From an uncultured Bacteroidales bacterium (lineage in GTDB: Bacteria; Bacteroidota; Bacteroidia; Bacteroidales; Bacteroidaceae), in NCBI GenBank assembly GCA_937906165.1, contig CALCYA010000136.1:1-16919 (forward strand): 16,919 bases of DNA. The letters are read 5' to 3'. Below are positions 8,216 through 15,723 of the stretch, piece after piece. Each line of letters starts with the position of its first letter. Position 1 is the stretch's first letter. Below the pieces are notes generated by a model that had not been told where the DNA came from, searched no databases, and saw only the letters and a program-made list of their open reading frames with translations. Made by a program: the position numbers and the translations under genes.

Positions 8216-8247
8216 ACGGACTCGCTCACGGGCGGGTCCGTTTTTTT
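8216..8247 (+). terminator. Rho-independent terminator of the V-ATPase operon
   Basis: The stem acggactcgc (8216-8225) pairs with gcgggtccgt (8232-8241) over ten positions with one T-G wobble. The loop is 6 nt, and a run of seven Ts follows (8241-8247). It lies 22 bp after the atpK stop. Confidence 0.9.
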
Positions 8248-8322
8248 ATGGTTGCGGATGAGCGGTATTCATGGTCTTGTCATGCTGGAGCGTTGCTATG
8301 CATCTCTTATTTCGCGCTTCTT

Positions 8323-8582
8323 GAGATCCTTCCTGTCGTCAGGATGACAAATTCCGCGTCTTCTGTCATTTCGAACGCATGTGAGACGTGTTGTTGAGGG
8401 CTTTGCCCGAAAAAATCTCAAATAATATGACATGATGTGTTCGTGTAATACGAGATCCCTCGTCGCTGCGCTCGCTCGGGATGACAATGTGCGCGGCTTG
8501 TCATTTCGACCATACCTTAATGAAAAAATCTCTTTCTTTCGCGGTTTTTTAGATTTCCCGTCGTTGCACTCGCTCGGAATGA
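8323..8582. repeat. Cluster of REP-like inverted repeats (GTCATTTCGA / GAGATC types)
   Basis: Repeated half-elements lie in both orientations: gagatcct...aggatgaca (8323-8349), gtcatttcgaacgcatgtgaga (8365-8386), gagatccct...cgggatgaca (8452-8486), gtcatttcgacc (8500-8511) and agatttcccg...cggaatga (8551-8582). One type is roughly the reverse complement of the other, so the block forms nested hairpins. Related copies occur at 10463-10580 and 13975-14008. Short open frames across the block are by-products of the repeats. The rest of 8248-8651 shows no gene. Confidence 0.7.
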
Positions 8583-8651
8583 GCTGTGCGCGATTTTATA
8601 TAGTTTACATTGAACTCACGTTAAATATTTTAATAATTCAAAAAAAAGTAT

Positions 8652-8659
8652 TAATTTTG
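8652..8659 (+). promoter_or_regulatory. Candidate promoter -7 box for glycogen synthase
   Basis: TAATTTTG matches TAnnTTTG exactly and sits in very AT-rich DNA about 100 bp before the glycogen synthase ATG, predicting a leader of roughly 90 nt. No clear TTTG is seen at the ideal -33 distance. Confidence 0.45.
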
Positions 8660-8757
8660 TATCGGAATAGAGAGAAGGAAATCCCTTCTCCCTATTTTGT
8701 CGTTATATAATAAGGTGTCTCTGGAGTGAGTGCCTTGATTTTTTTGAGTATTATTTT

Positions 8758-10416
8758 ATGAAAAAGAACTTATTGCTTCCCGACTATCTTTTTGAGATAA
8801 GCTGGGAGGTCTGCAACAAGGTCGGCGGTATCTATACAGTGGTATCTACTAAGGCCCGTACAATATCTGAAATGGAGAACTTGACGGCTGTCTACATTGG
8901 ACCCGATCTTTGGAAAGAGAAAGAGAATCCGCTTTTTACCGAGGATAAACGTCTTTGGAGTGCATGGCGAAAGAAGGTCTGCGACGACAAACTGACTGTA
9001 CGCTGCGGCTATTGGGAGATTCCCGGACGTCCAAAGGTGGTCCTTGTCGATTACACCGGTTACATGGAGGACAAGGATGCTATCTACGGAGAGCTTTGGA
9101 TGGATTACGGAGTTGATTCATTGCACGGATATGGTGACTATGACGACTCTATGATTTTCGGCTACGCGGTAGGAAAGGTTATCGAGAGCTTCTACAATAC
9201 GAACATCAAGAAGGGTAGCAACGTGGTTGTTCAGGCCCATGAGTGGCAGAGCGGCAATGCAGCCCTTTATGTGAAGAAGCACCTTCCGGCCGTTGGAACA
9301 ATCTTTACTACACACGCTACAAGCATAGGCCGTTCAATAGCTTCGAACGGTAAACCCCTATATGACTATTTCGAAGGTTACAATGGCGACCAGATGGCTG
9401 CCGAGCTTAACGTACAGTCGAAGCAGTCGGTCGAGAAGATCACTGCTGCGAACATCGACTGCTTCACGACAGTGAGCGAGCTCACGGCACGTGAGTGCAA
9501 GCAGTTGCTGGAGCGTGAGTGCGACGTTATCCTTGAGAACGGTTTCGAGAAGGATTTTGTACCTACAGGCAAGGCGTTCGATGCAAAGAGAAAGGTTGCA
9601 CGCGATGCACGCCTGCGTGTGGCAAGGGCACTCACCGGCGATACAGTCTCTGATGATGCTCTCATCATCGGTATCGGCGGACGCATGGAGATGCGCAACA
9701 AGGGTATCGACATGTTCCTTGAGACTATGGCACGCCTGAATGCTTGCGGCCTTGAGCGCGACGTAGTGGCGTTTGTGGACGTTCCTGCATGGTCGGGCGA
9801 TGCACGCGAGGACCTCGTGAAGCGTCTGCGCAGCGACAAGCAGTCTTGGGAAACTCCGCTGCCTAACCCATACATGACACATAACATCAACAACTTCTAC
9901 GATGATGCCATCGCTTGCACTATCCGCAATCTGCAGATAGACAACCGCACCGGCAAGAACCGTGTCAAGGTTATATATGTCCCATGCTATCTCAAGGGTA
10001 ATGACGGTATCTTCGACATGGAGTATTACGATGTTCTCATCGGTAACGACCTGAGCGTTTATCCTTCGTATTACGAGCCATGGGGATATACTCCGCTGGA
10101 GAGCGCGGCTTTCCACATCCCTACAATCACCACTAACCTTGCAGGCTTCGGTCTGTGGGTCAATTCGGAGCTTGGCCATGAGGGCAAACTCGTTGATGGA
10201 GTGGAGGTAATATGCCGTAATGACAGCAACTATTTCGATGCAGCCGAGGTTATTACAAAAACTATTTGTATCTTTGCAAAACTTTCTGAAAAGGAGGTTG
10301 CCGACTGCCGTAAGAAAGTCGCAAAAATGGCGGAAAAGGCTCAGTGGAAGCACTTTATAAGCAAATACCTCAAGGCTTACGATTTTGCACTCACTGTAGC
10401 AGCAGGTAGAAAATAA
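8758..10416 (+). CDS. Glycogen synthase, GT3 family (eukaryote-like)
   Basis: This 552-residue cytosolic glucosyltransferase adds glucose from a nucleotide sugar to the non-reducing ends of glycogen. It resembles the GT3 (animal/fungal) class found in Bacteroidetes rather than the common bacterial GT5 GlgA. Visible evidence: EISWEVCNKVGGIYTVVSTKA with the donor-site KVGG at residues 21-24; TTHATSIGRSIAS with H186, as in yeast and animal enzymes; and the retaining-GT-B E-X7-E pair E440/E448 in YPSYYEPWGYTPLESAAF. Eukaryotic GT3 enzymes have long regulatory ends that this protein lacks, as expected for a bacterium. Donor preference (UDP- or ADP-glucose) cannot be read from the sequence, and no glgC-like gene lies nearby. 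An alpha-glucan phosphorylase follows after 223 bp. The start ATG at 8758 gives MKKNLLLPDYLFEISWEV, matching the family. Confidence 0.92.
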   Translation: MKKNLLLPDYLFEISWEVCNKVGGIYTVVSTKARTISEMENLTAVYIGPDLWKEKENPLFTEDKRLWSAWRKKVCDDKLTVRCGYWEIPGRPKVVLVDYTGYMEDKDAIYGELWMDYGVDSLHGYGDYDDSMIFGYAVGKVIESFYNTNIKKGSNVVVQAHEWQSGNAALYVKKHLPAVGTIFTTHATSIGRSIASNGKPLYDYFEGYNGDQMAAELNVQSKQSVEKITAANIDCFTTVSELTARECKQLLERECDVILENGFEKDFVPTGKAFDAKRKVARDARLRVARALTGDTVSDDALIIGIGGRMEMRNKGIDMFLETMARLNACGLERDVVAFVDVPAWSGDAREDLVKRLRSDKQSWETPLPNPYMTHNINNFYDDAIACTIRNLQIDNRTGKNRVKVIYVPCYLKGNDGIFDMEYYDVLIGNDLSVYPSYYEPWGYTPLESAAFHIPTITTNLAGFGLWVNSELGHEGKLVDGVEVICRNDSNYFDAAEVITKTICIFAKLSEKEVADCRKKVAKMAEKAQWKHFISKYLKAYDFALTVAAGRK

Positions 10417-10462
10417 AGATAATATATTGAGTTGCCCCAGGAGGCTGTAATCCCAACACCGT

Positions 10463-10580
10463 TGTCATATCGAGCGTATGCGAGATATCTCAATGGTTTT
10501 TATGCAGAGATATCTCCCTGCGGTTCGAGATGACATTGACGTTACCTTGTCATTCCGAACGTATGTGAGGAATCTGATGA
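10463..10580. repeat. REP-like inverted repeats between glycogen synthase and phosphorylase genes
   Basis: The arm at 10463-10490 (starting tgtcatatcgagc, ending gagatatct) is the approximate inverse of 10507-10535 (gagatatctc...gagatgaca), forming a hairpin with a loop of about 16 nt. A third half-copy (tgtcattccgaacgtatgtg...) runs 10549-10580. This is the same family as at 8323-8582. The 223-bp gap holds no gene and no textbook terminator; the hairpin may stabilise the end of the upstream transcript (inference). No exact TAnnTTTG box was found before the phosphorylase gene, so co-transcription is possible. Confidence 0.65.
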
Positions 10581-10639
10581 AATATCTTGTGGTGGATTTT
10601 TTTGATATAAATAAGGAAATATTCATTTAATTATAAATT

Positions 10640-13204
10640 ATGATAGCAATTAGTAACACAAACCAACCAGCTTGGAAAACTGTTAATGTTAAATCTTACA
10701 TCCCCGAGTCTTTGAAGAGACTTGAGGAGTTGTCACGTAACCTGTGGTGGGTATGGAACGAGGAGGCAAAAGAGCTCTTCTCTATGCTCGATGCAGATCT
10801 CTACAAGGCTTGTGGCGGCAACCCCGTTCTTCTCCTTGAGAAGTTGGGCGTTGAGAAACTCGACGAGCTTTCTAAGGACAAGGCAGTCCTTGATAAACTT
10901 GCTGATGTATATGCGGACTTCCGCAAATATATGGATGTAAAGCCTAACGCTGAGCGTCCTTCTGTAGCATACTTCTGTATGGAGTATGGTCTTACAAGCG
11001 TTCTCAAGATCTATTCAGGTGGTCTCGGTATCCTTGCCGGTGACTATTTGAAGGAGGCTTCTGACTCAAATGTCGATATGTGTGCGGTAGGTTTCCTCTA
11101 TCGTTACGGTTACTTCAGCCAGTCTCTCTCAATGGACGGCTCACAGATTGCCAACTACGATGCACAGAACTTCAACCAGCTCCCAATCGAGCGCGTATAC
11201 GAGGAGGACGGTGTAACTCCACTCGTTATCCACGTTCCTTACATCGACTACTATGTTCATGCAAATGTCTGGAAGGTAAATGTAGGCCGTGTGCCCCTCT
11301 ACCTCCTCGACACAGACTTCGACATGAACAGCGAGTTCGACAAGCCTATCACACACAAGCTCTATGGTGGTGACTGGGAGAACCGTCTGAAGCAGGAGAT
11401 CCTGCTCGGTATCGGTGGTATGATCGCTCTTGAGAAGATGGGTATCAAGAAGGATATCTATCACTGCAACGAGGGTCACGCAGCTCTCTGCAACCTCTAC
11501 CGTCTGACACAGTACATCAAGACCGGTTACACATACGAGGAGGCTCTTGAGATTGTACGTGCAAGCAGCCTTTACACTGTTCACACTCCGGTTCCTGCAG
11601 GTCACGACTACTTCGACGAGGCTCTCTTCGGCAAGTACATGAGAGGCTATGCAAGCCAGCTGAACATCACATGGGACGACCTCATGAACCTTGGCCGCAT
11701 CAACGCAGGTGACAAGAACGAGCGTTTCTGTATGTCTACATTCGCTTGTAACACTTGCCAGGAGATCAACGGTGTGAGCCGTCTCCACGGTAAGGTATCA
11801 AAGTCAATGTTCGCCGAGATCTGGAAGGGTTACTACCCATCAGAGAACCACGTAGGTTATGTAACCAACGGTGTTCACTATCCAACATGGGTTGCTCCTG
11901 AGTGGGATGCCCTCTACCGCAAGAACTTCGACCCAAGCTTCATCAGCGACCAGTCAAACGAGGATATCTGGCATGCAATCGACAAGATCTCTAACGAGAC
12001 AATCTGGAACACACGCGTTGCACGCAAGAAGATGCTTATCAACTACATCAAGAAGGCGTTCAGCGAGGATTGGTTGAAGAACCAGGGTGACCCGATGCGT
12101 ATCGTTGACGTTGTGAAGAAGATCAACCCCGATGCACTTGTTATCGGTTTCGCACGCCGCTTTGCTACTTACAAGCGTGCTCACCTTCTCTTCACAGACC
12201 TCGACCGTCTTGCAAAGTTGCTCAACAACCCTGAGCGTCCTATCCAGTTCCTCTTCGCAGGTAAGGCTCACCCACACGATGGTGCAGGTCAGGGCTTGAT
12301 CAAGAAGATTATCGAGGTATCTCGCCGTCCTGAGTTCGTAGGTAAGATTATCTTCCTCGAGAACTATGACATGGACCTCGCAAAGTTGCTGGTATCAGGT
12401 GTCGACATCTGGATGAACACTCCTACACGTCCTCTCGAGGCTTCAGGTACATCAGGTGAGAAGGCTCTCATGAACGGTGTCCTCAACTTCTCAGTCCTCG
12501 ACGGCTGGTGGTGCGAGGGTTACAAGCCGGGCGCAGGTTGGGCACTCAAAGAGGAGCGCACATACCAGAACCAGGAGTTCCAGGATCAGCTCGATGCCGC
12601 TACAATCTATACTCTCCTTGAGAACGAGATTCTTCCAATGTACTACAACCGCAACGGTAAGGCTTACTCAGACGAGTGGGTAGAGTGCATCAAGAAGTCT
12701 ATCGCCGAGATTGCTCCTCACTTCACAATGAAGCGTCAGCTCGATGACTACTACAGCAAGTTCTACTGCAAGCAGGCAGAGCGTTATCATCGCCTCATCG
12801 CCAACGACTCAAAGGTTGTTCGTGAGCTCGCCAAGTGGAAAGAAGAGGTTGCTGCAAAGTGGAACGCAGTTGAGGTACTCTCTGTAGAGGGTGATACAAA
12901 CTTCCTCAATGGCGCAATGTCAGCAGCCGACAAGTACAACGTTACCGTAAAGGTTGACGAGAAGGGCTTGGACAACGCAGTTGCTATCGAGTTGGTAGTT
13001 CTCGCTCCCGATGCAAAGGGCAACGACCAGGTATTCATGACATATCCTCTTGAGGTCGTTAAGCGTGAGGGCAACATCTTCACATTCGCTGCGGAGATTG
13101 CTCCTACAAACGCAGGCGCGTTCAAGATTGCATTCCGTATGTATCCTAACCACGAGGAGCTTCCTCACCGTATGGACTTCGCATACGTTAAGTGGTTCGC
13201 TTAA
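10640..13204 (+). CDS. glgP: Alpha-glucan (glycogen) phosphorylase, GT35 family with DUF3417
   Basis: This 854-residue PLP-dependent phosphorylase releases glucose-1-phosphate from glycogen or maltodextrin. An N-terminal DUF3417-type segment (about residues 20-110, with LEELSRNLWWVWNEEA) precedes the GT35 core, which begins near YFCMEYGLTSVLKIYSGGLGILAGDYLKEASD. Further core motifs are HCNEGHAAL, GFARRFATYKRAHLL and EASGTSGEKALMNGVLNFSVLDGWW. The cofactor-binding lysine is K608 in SGEK. SGEK in place of the SGTGNMK of E. coli and muscle enzymes places it in the branch typified by Thermotoga and archaeal maltodextrin phosphorylases. The last 110 residues or so are beta-rich and end LPHRMDFAYVKWFA, a C-terminal domain of unproven role. 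The gene is strongly enriched in C-ending codons, suggesting high expression. A strong terminator lies directly downstream. Confidence 0.93.
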   Translation: MIAISNTNQPAWKTVNVKSYIPESLKRLEELSRNLWWVWNEEAKELFSMLDADLYKACGGNPVLLLEKLGVEKLDELSKDKAVLDKLADVYADFRKYMDVKPNAERPSVAYFCMEYGLTSVLKIYSGGLGILAGDYLKEASDSNVDMCAVGFLYRYGYFSQSLSMDGSQIANYDAQNFNQLPIERVYEEDGVTPLVIHVPYIDYYVHANVWKVNVGRVPLYLLDTDFDMNSEFDKPITHKLYGGDWENRLKQEILLGIGGMIALEKMGIKKDIYHCNEGHAALCNLYRLTQYIKTGYTYEEALEIVRASSLYTVHTPVPAGHDYFDEALFGKYMRGYASQLNITWDDLMNLGRINAGDKNERFCMSTFACNTCQEINGVSRLHGKVSKSMFAEIWKGYYPSENHVGYVTNGVHYPTWVAPEWDALYRKNFDPSFISDQSNEDIWHAIDKISNETIWNTRVARKKMLINYIKKAFSEDWLKNQGDPMRIVDVVKKINPDALVIGFARRFATYKRAHLLFTDLDRLAKLLNNPERPIQFLFAGKAHPHDGAGQGLIKKIIEVSRRPEFVGKIIFLENYDMDLAKLLVSGVDIWMNTPTRPLEASGTSGEKALMNGVLNFSVLDGWWCEGYKPGAGWALKEERTYQNQEFQDQLDAATIYTLLENEILPMYYNRNGKAYSDEWVECIKKSIAEIAPHFTMKRQLDDYYSKFYCKQAERYHRLIANDSKVVRELAKWKEEVAAKWNAVEVLSVEGDTNFLNGAMSAADKYNVTVKVDEKGLDNAVAIELVVLAPDAKGNDQVFMTYPLEVVKREGNIFTFAAEIAPTNAGAFKIAFRMYPNHEELPHRMDFAYVKWFA

Positions 13205-13225
13205 TTCATGCATGAACATATCATC

Positions 13226-13256
13226 AAAGGTGCGCTCGAAAGAGCGCACCTTTTTT
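13226..13256 (+). terminator. Rho-independent terminator after alpha-glucan phosphorylase
   Basis: A perfect stem, aggtgcgctc (13228-13237) with gagcgcacct (13242-13251), is closed by a GAAA tetraloop and followed by six Ts (13251-13256). It begins 22 bp after the stop codon. Confidence 0.95.
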
Positions 13257-13453
13257 GTTGGCTAAAATGTTTGTTGTTTAATGTGTAATGTTGAATGTAT
13301 AACGTTTAATGCCGTAGGGGCGAACCGTTGTGTTCGCCCTTTATGTTTAAAGTAGTGCCTAAAATGACTAACGTGTAGTTTTAAGTTTTAAAGTGCTCCC
13401 TTAAGGTAGGGGAGCTCCGCGAAGCGGTGAGGGGTATGTTTTTGAGTGTAAAA
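13257..13453. repeat. Non-coding region with short repeats and a GGGCGAAC hairpin
   Basis: No gene is seen. The DNA is built of TTTAATGTT-like iterations (13278-13310), a hairpin gggcgaac 13318-13325 / gttcgccc 13332-13339, and ggagctccgc...gagggg at 13411-13434. This last 24-nt block recurs inside both copies of the long direct repeat (13510-13533 and 15780-15803). These are typical intergenic repeat families of Bacteroidetes. Confidence 0.6.
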
Positions 13454-13649
13454 TGTTTAATGTTAAATGTTTGGCGTATAAAGCTGCTCCCCTTGTTTGT
13501 AATCAAGGTGGAGCTCCGCGAAGCGGTGAGGGGCTAAAATTATTTTAAAAAGGTGTAATGTTGAACGTTATATTTGAAAACAGAATCCAGATATAGTTAA
13601 ATACATCCGAATCCTGTTTTCTCATTTACACAATATTTTGGACACTGCC
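13454..13649. repeat. Long direct repeat, left copy (196 bp) flanking hipBA
   Basis: It matches 15724-15919 over 196 bp with only two differences, at 13473 and 13479. The last 170 bp are identical. It holds a hairpin gctccccttg...caaggtggagc (from 13484), the ggagctccgc block, an imperfect hairpin gaaaacag...ctgttttc, and ends in ggacactgcc. Beyond the end the copies diverge at once. The left copy is followed by cggaacccaaacggcata, the tail of the tandem repeat unit seen downstream, suggesting that it was inserted into or recombined within that array. Confidence 0.9.
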
Positions 13650-13674
13650 TCGGAACCCAAACGGCATAAGTTAA

Positions 13675-13727
13675 ACTCCTCCTCTGCCTGAGGGGAGGTG
13701 CCAGTTTATTGGCGGAGGGGTGGGAGT
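13675..13727. repeat. GGAGG/CCTCC palindromic repeat
   Basis: The segment begins actcctcctctgcctgagg and ends ggaggggtgggagt, with an inverted core (cctcc / ggagg). I recognise this type of purine-rich interspersed repeat as common in Bacteroidetes intergenic regions. No coding function is seen. Confidence 0.5.
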
Positions 13728-13730
13728 GCA

Positions 13731-13966
13731 ACGTTTGACCTGTTGCTGCAAAACTCGCCGATAACAAAAAAAAGGTCATTGACTCGTTTTGCTATTCGCA
13801 ACCCAAACGGTATAACCTACAGCTATGCTACGTTTGACCTGTTGCTGCAAAACTCGCCGATAACAAAAAAAGGTCATTGACTCGTTTTGCTTTTCGCAAC
13901 CCAAACGGCATAACCAACGGCTATGCTGCGTTTGACTTGTTGCTGCAAAACTCGCCTATAACAAAA
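13731..13966. repeat. Tandem array of ~98-bp palindromic units (2.4 copies)
   Basis: The units are 13731-13829 (99 bp), 13830-13927 (98 bp) and a partial 13928-13966. They are nearly identical, and a truncated tail of a further unit lies at 13650-13667. Each full unit folds on itself: in unit 1, cgttt 13732-13736 / aaacg 13805-13809, gttgc 13742-13746 / gcaac 13798-13802 and gcaaaac 13748-13754 / gttttgc 13786-13792. Short open frames on both strands come from the repeat and are not considered genes. Confidence 0.8.
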
Positions 13967-13974
13967 CGTTGTTT

Positions 13975-14008
13975 TGTCATTCTGACGACCGAAGGGAGGA
14001 AGAATCTC
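13975..14008. repeat. Single REP-like half element
   Basis: The segment tgtcattctgacg...agaatctc belongs to the same family as the repeats at 8365-8386 and 10549-10580. Confidence 0.5.
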
Positions 14009-14032
14009 TGTCCGTTCACCTTTAAAAAATAT

Positions 14033-14072
14033 GCAACAATCATTGCAATTCCAATGATTGTTGCTATATTTG
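14033..14072 (+). promoter_or_regulatory. hipBA promoter with overlapping 13-bp inverted-repeat operator
   Basis: A perfect inverted repeat, gcaacaatcattg (14033-14045) and caatgattgttgc (14052-14064), is separated by 6 bp. TATATTTG follows at once (14065-14072), an exact Bacteroidetes -7 box. TTG at 14043-14045 lies 19 nt upstream of it and can serve as the -33 element. The palindrome therefore covers -33 and the spacer, where a bound repressor would block RNA polymerase. HipB proteins classically repress their own operon through such palindromes; binding of this HipB here is inference. A third half site, caatgatt (14093-14100), overlaps the hipB start codon. Confidence 0.75.
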
Positions 14073-14094
14073 TGCTGTAATAATCTAAAAAGCA

Positions 14095-14439
14095 ATGATT
14101 ATGGAGTTGTACGCGCTTACAGATAATATGATTCTTTCAAAGTTGGGCGAGACCATGAAACGTTTGAGGCTTGAACGTAATATCAGCCAAAAAGGACTTG
14201 CGCAGTCGGCGGGTGTTTCAATAAGCAGTGTGGCCGCTATTGAGCGTGGAGATGGCGTATCCACTAAAACATTTATTCCTCTGTTAAGGGCTTTAAATTC
14301 ATTGGATATGTTATCCGATTTATTTAAAGAACAGGAAATAAGTCCAATTGCATACGCCAAGCTGCTAGATGGTCAAAGGTCCAGGAAACGAGCGTCTGCA
14401 ACAAAAAATAATAATGATAAAACTGAATCGGAATGGTAA
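14095..14439 (+). CDS. hipB: HipB-like antitoxin, XRE-family HTH regulator
   Basis: This 114-residue DNA-binding protein is predicted to be the antitoxin and autorepressor of a type II HipBA module. Residues about 16-72 (LGETMKRLRLERNISQKGLAQSAGVSISSVAAIERG...) form an XRE-type helix-turn-helix. The Lys/Arg/Asn-rich tail (residues about 92-114) is probably flexible, as in other antitoxins that are proteolysed. It overlaps hipA by 7 bp (ATG 14433 ahead of the stop at 14437-14439), implying coupled synthesis. A perfect palindrome and a -7 box lie directly upstream. ATG 14101 is an alternative start two codons in. Base composition is clearly more AT-rich than in the housekeeping genes upstream, consistent with acquired DNA. 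Confidence 0.85.
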   Translation: MIMELYALTDNMILSKLGETMKRLRLERNISQKGLAQSAGVSISSVAAIERGDGVSTKTFIPLLRALNSLDMLSDLFKEQEISPIAYAKLLDGQRSRKRASATKNNNDKTESEW

Positions 14440-15716
14440 ACTTGGCAAAAGTATATATCTGGGGTGAATATGCAGGTGCTGTACAGTGGAATGAAAGTAC
14501 AGGAACTGCTACATTTGAGTATGAACCATCTTTTGTAAAAAACGGTTGGAATCTATCGCCGTTGAGGATGCCTGTTGCCAATAATGTACGGTATTCATTC
14601 AGTGAGTTATCCAAGGATACATTTATGGGACTTCCAGGACTTTTGGCAGATTCTCTTCCCGATGCATACGGAAAGGCATTATTGGACCGATGGCTCACCT
14701 CATTGGGAAGAACATTCGCAAATCCTGTGGAACGGTTATGTTATCAAAGTAAACGTTCTATGGGGGCTTTGGAATTTGTGCCGGCTAAAGATGATTACTT
14801 AGACCAATCATCTGCTATTGAAATTAGTTCTTTGGTTGAAATTGCCTCTGAAGTATTATCGAGCAAGGCCGAGTTGAATACAAATCTCAATGCAGATACC
14901 AAAGAAGCTCTTGCCAACATCATAAAGGTGAGTACGTCGGCGGGCGGACAGCGAGCCAAAGCCGTTATTGCCTACAATGACAAGACTGGCGAAGTTCGTT
15001 CGGGACAGGTAGATGCACCTGCGGATTTCAGTCATTGGCTGCTGAAATTGGATGGCGTAACAAATTCTGCTTTGGGTGACCCACAGCATTATGGAAAGAT
15101 TGAGTATTCCTATTATAAAATGGCATTGAATGCAGGCCTGGAGATGACCGAGTGCCGCTTGCTTGAAGAGAATGGAAGAGCTCACTTTATGACAAAGCGT
15201 TTCGACCGCATCGGCGGCAACGAAAAAGTTCATATGCAGACACTCTGTGGGTTGGCTCACTATGACTATAAGATGCTACACGCTTATTCGTATGAACAGG
15301 CGTTTCAGGTGATGCGTCAGCTTCGTTTGCCATACGGACAAGCCGAGCAGATGTTCCGAAGAATGGTGTTCAATGTTATCGCCCGGAATCAGGACGACCA
15401 CACCAAAAATATATCCTTCTTGATGGATAAAACCGGAATCTGGAAACTATCGCCCGCATACGATGTTTCATGGGCATATAACCCCAAAGGTGAATGGACT
15501 TCTCATCATCAGATGTCTATCAATAACAAGTGGGATAACATTTCCAGAGCAGATTTAATGGCTGTGGCAGAAGCTATGAATATCAAGCGTGCAGGCGATA
15601 TAATCGATGAGATTTGTAATGCAGTCTCTATGTGGCCAACTATTGCTAAGGATTGTGATATTCCACAAGATATGATTGCAGAGATAGATAAGAGCCTGTT
15701 ATATCGTGGCTTTTAG
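14433..15716 (+). CDS. hipA: HipA-family serine/threonine kinase toxin
   Basis: This 427-residue HipA-family kinase is close to the length of the E. coli protein. E. coli HipA phosphorylates glutamyl-tRNA synthetase and causes dormancy; this protein's target is unknown. The N-terminal subdomain (VYIWGEYAGAVQW...SLPDAYGKALLDRWL) is the usual HipA N-domain. The glycine-rich loop STSAGGQRAKA at 167-177 corresponds to the region around autophosphorylated Ser150 of E. coli. The catalytic motif NQDDHTKN at 319-326 supplies the putative catalytic Asp (D321) and N326. SPAYD with D344 is the metal-binding Asp, so the kinase looks intact. It overlaps hipB by 7 bp. Codon use is AT-richer than in the upstream genes. 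The right copy of the long direct repeat begins 7 bp after its stop. No upstream hipS-like gene is seen. Confidence 0.92.
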   Translation: MVNLAKVYIWGEYAGAVQWNESTGTATFEYEPSFVKNGWNLSPLRMPVANNVRYSFSELSKDTFMGLPGLLADSLPDAYGKALLDRWLTSLGRTFANPVERLCYQSKRSMGALEFVPAKDDYLDQSSAIEISSLVEIASEVLSSKAELNTNLNADTKEALANIIKVSTSAGGQRAKAVIAYNDKTGEVRSGQVDAPADFSHWLLKLDGVTNSALGDPQHYGKIEYSYYKMALNAGLEMTECRLLEENGRAHFMTKRFDRIGGNEKVHMQTLCGLAHYDYKMLHAYSYEQAFQVMRQLRLPYGQAEQMFRRMVFNVIARNQDDHTKNISFLMDKTGIWKLSPAYDVSWAYNPKGEWTSHHQMSINNKWDNISRADLMAVAEAMNIKRAGDIIDEICNAVSMWPTIAKDCDIPQDMIAEIDKSLLYRGF

Positions 15717-15723
15717 CGTCTAT

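Noticed and set aside
8008..8710. Open frames overlapping atpK and the following gap (8008-8397, 8296-8487, 8432-8710).
   Set aside because: They run through the terminator and palindromic repeats, and their peptides are low quality and repeat-derived.
13454..13649. Intact insertion sequence at the direct repeats.
   Set aside because: Neither copy contains a transposase frame, and no matching inverted end was found at the other side; at most they are remnants or non-coding elements.
13731..13966. CRISPR array.
   Set aside because: The units are ~98 bp direct tandem copies with no unique spacers of regular length and no cas genes nearby.
13597..14095. Small proteins on the minus strand or in the tandem repeats (13597-13779, 13874-14095, 13877-14080).
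   Set aside because: The same short peptide pieces recur because they read the repeat units; no start context or family features support them.
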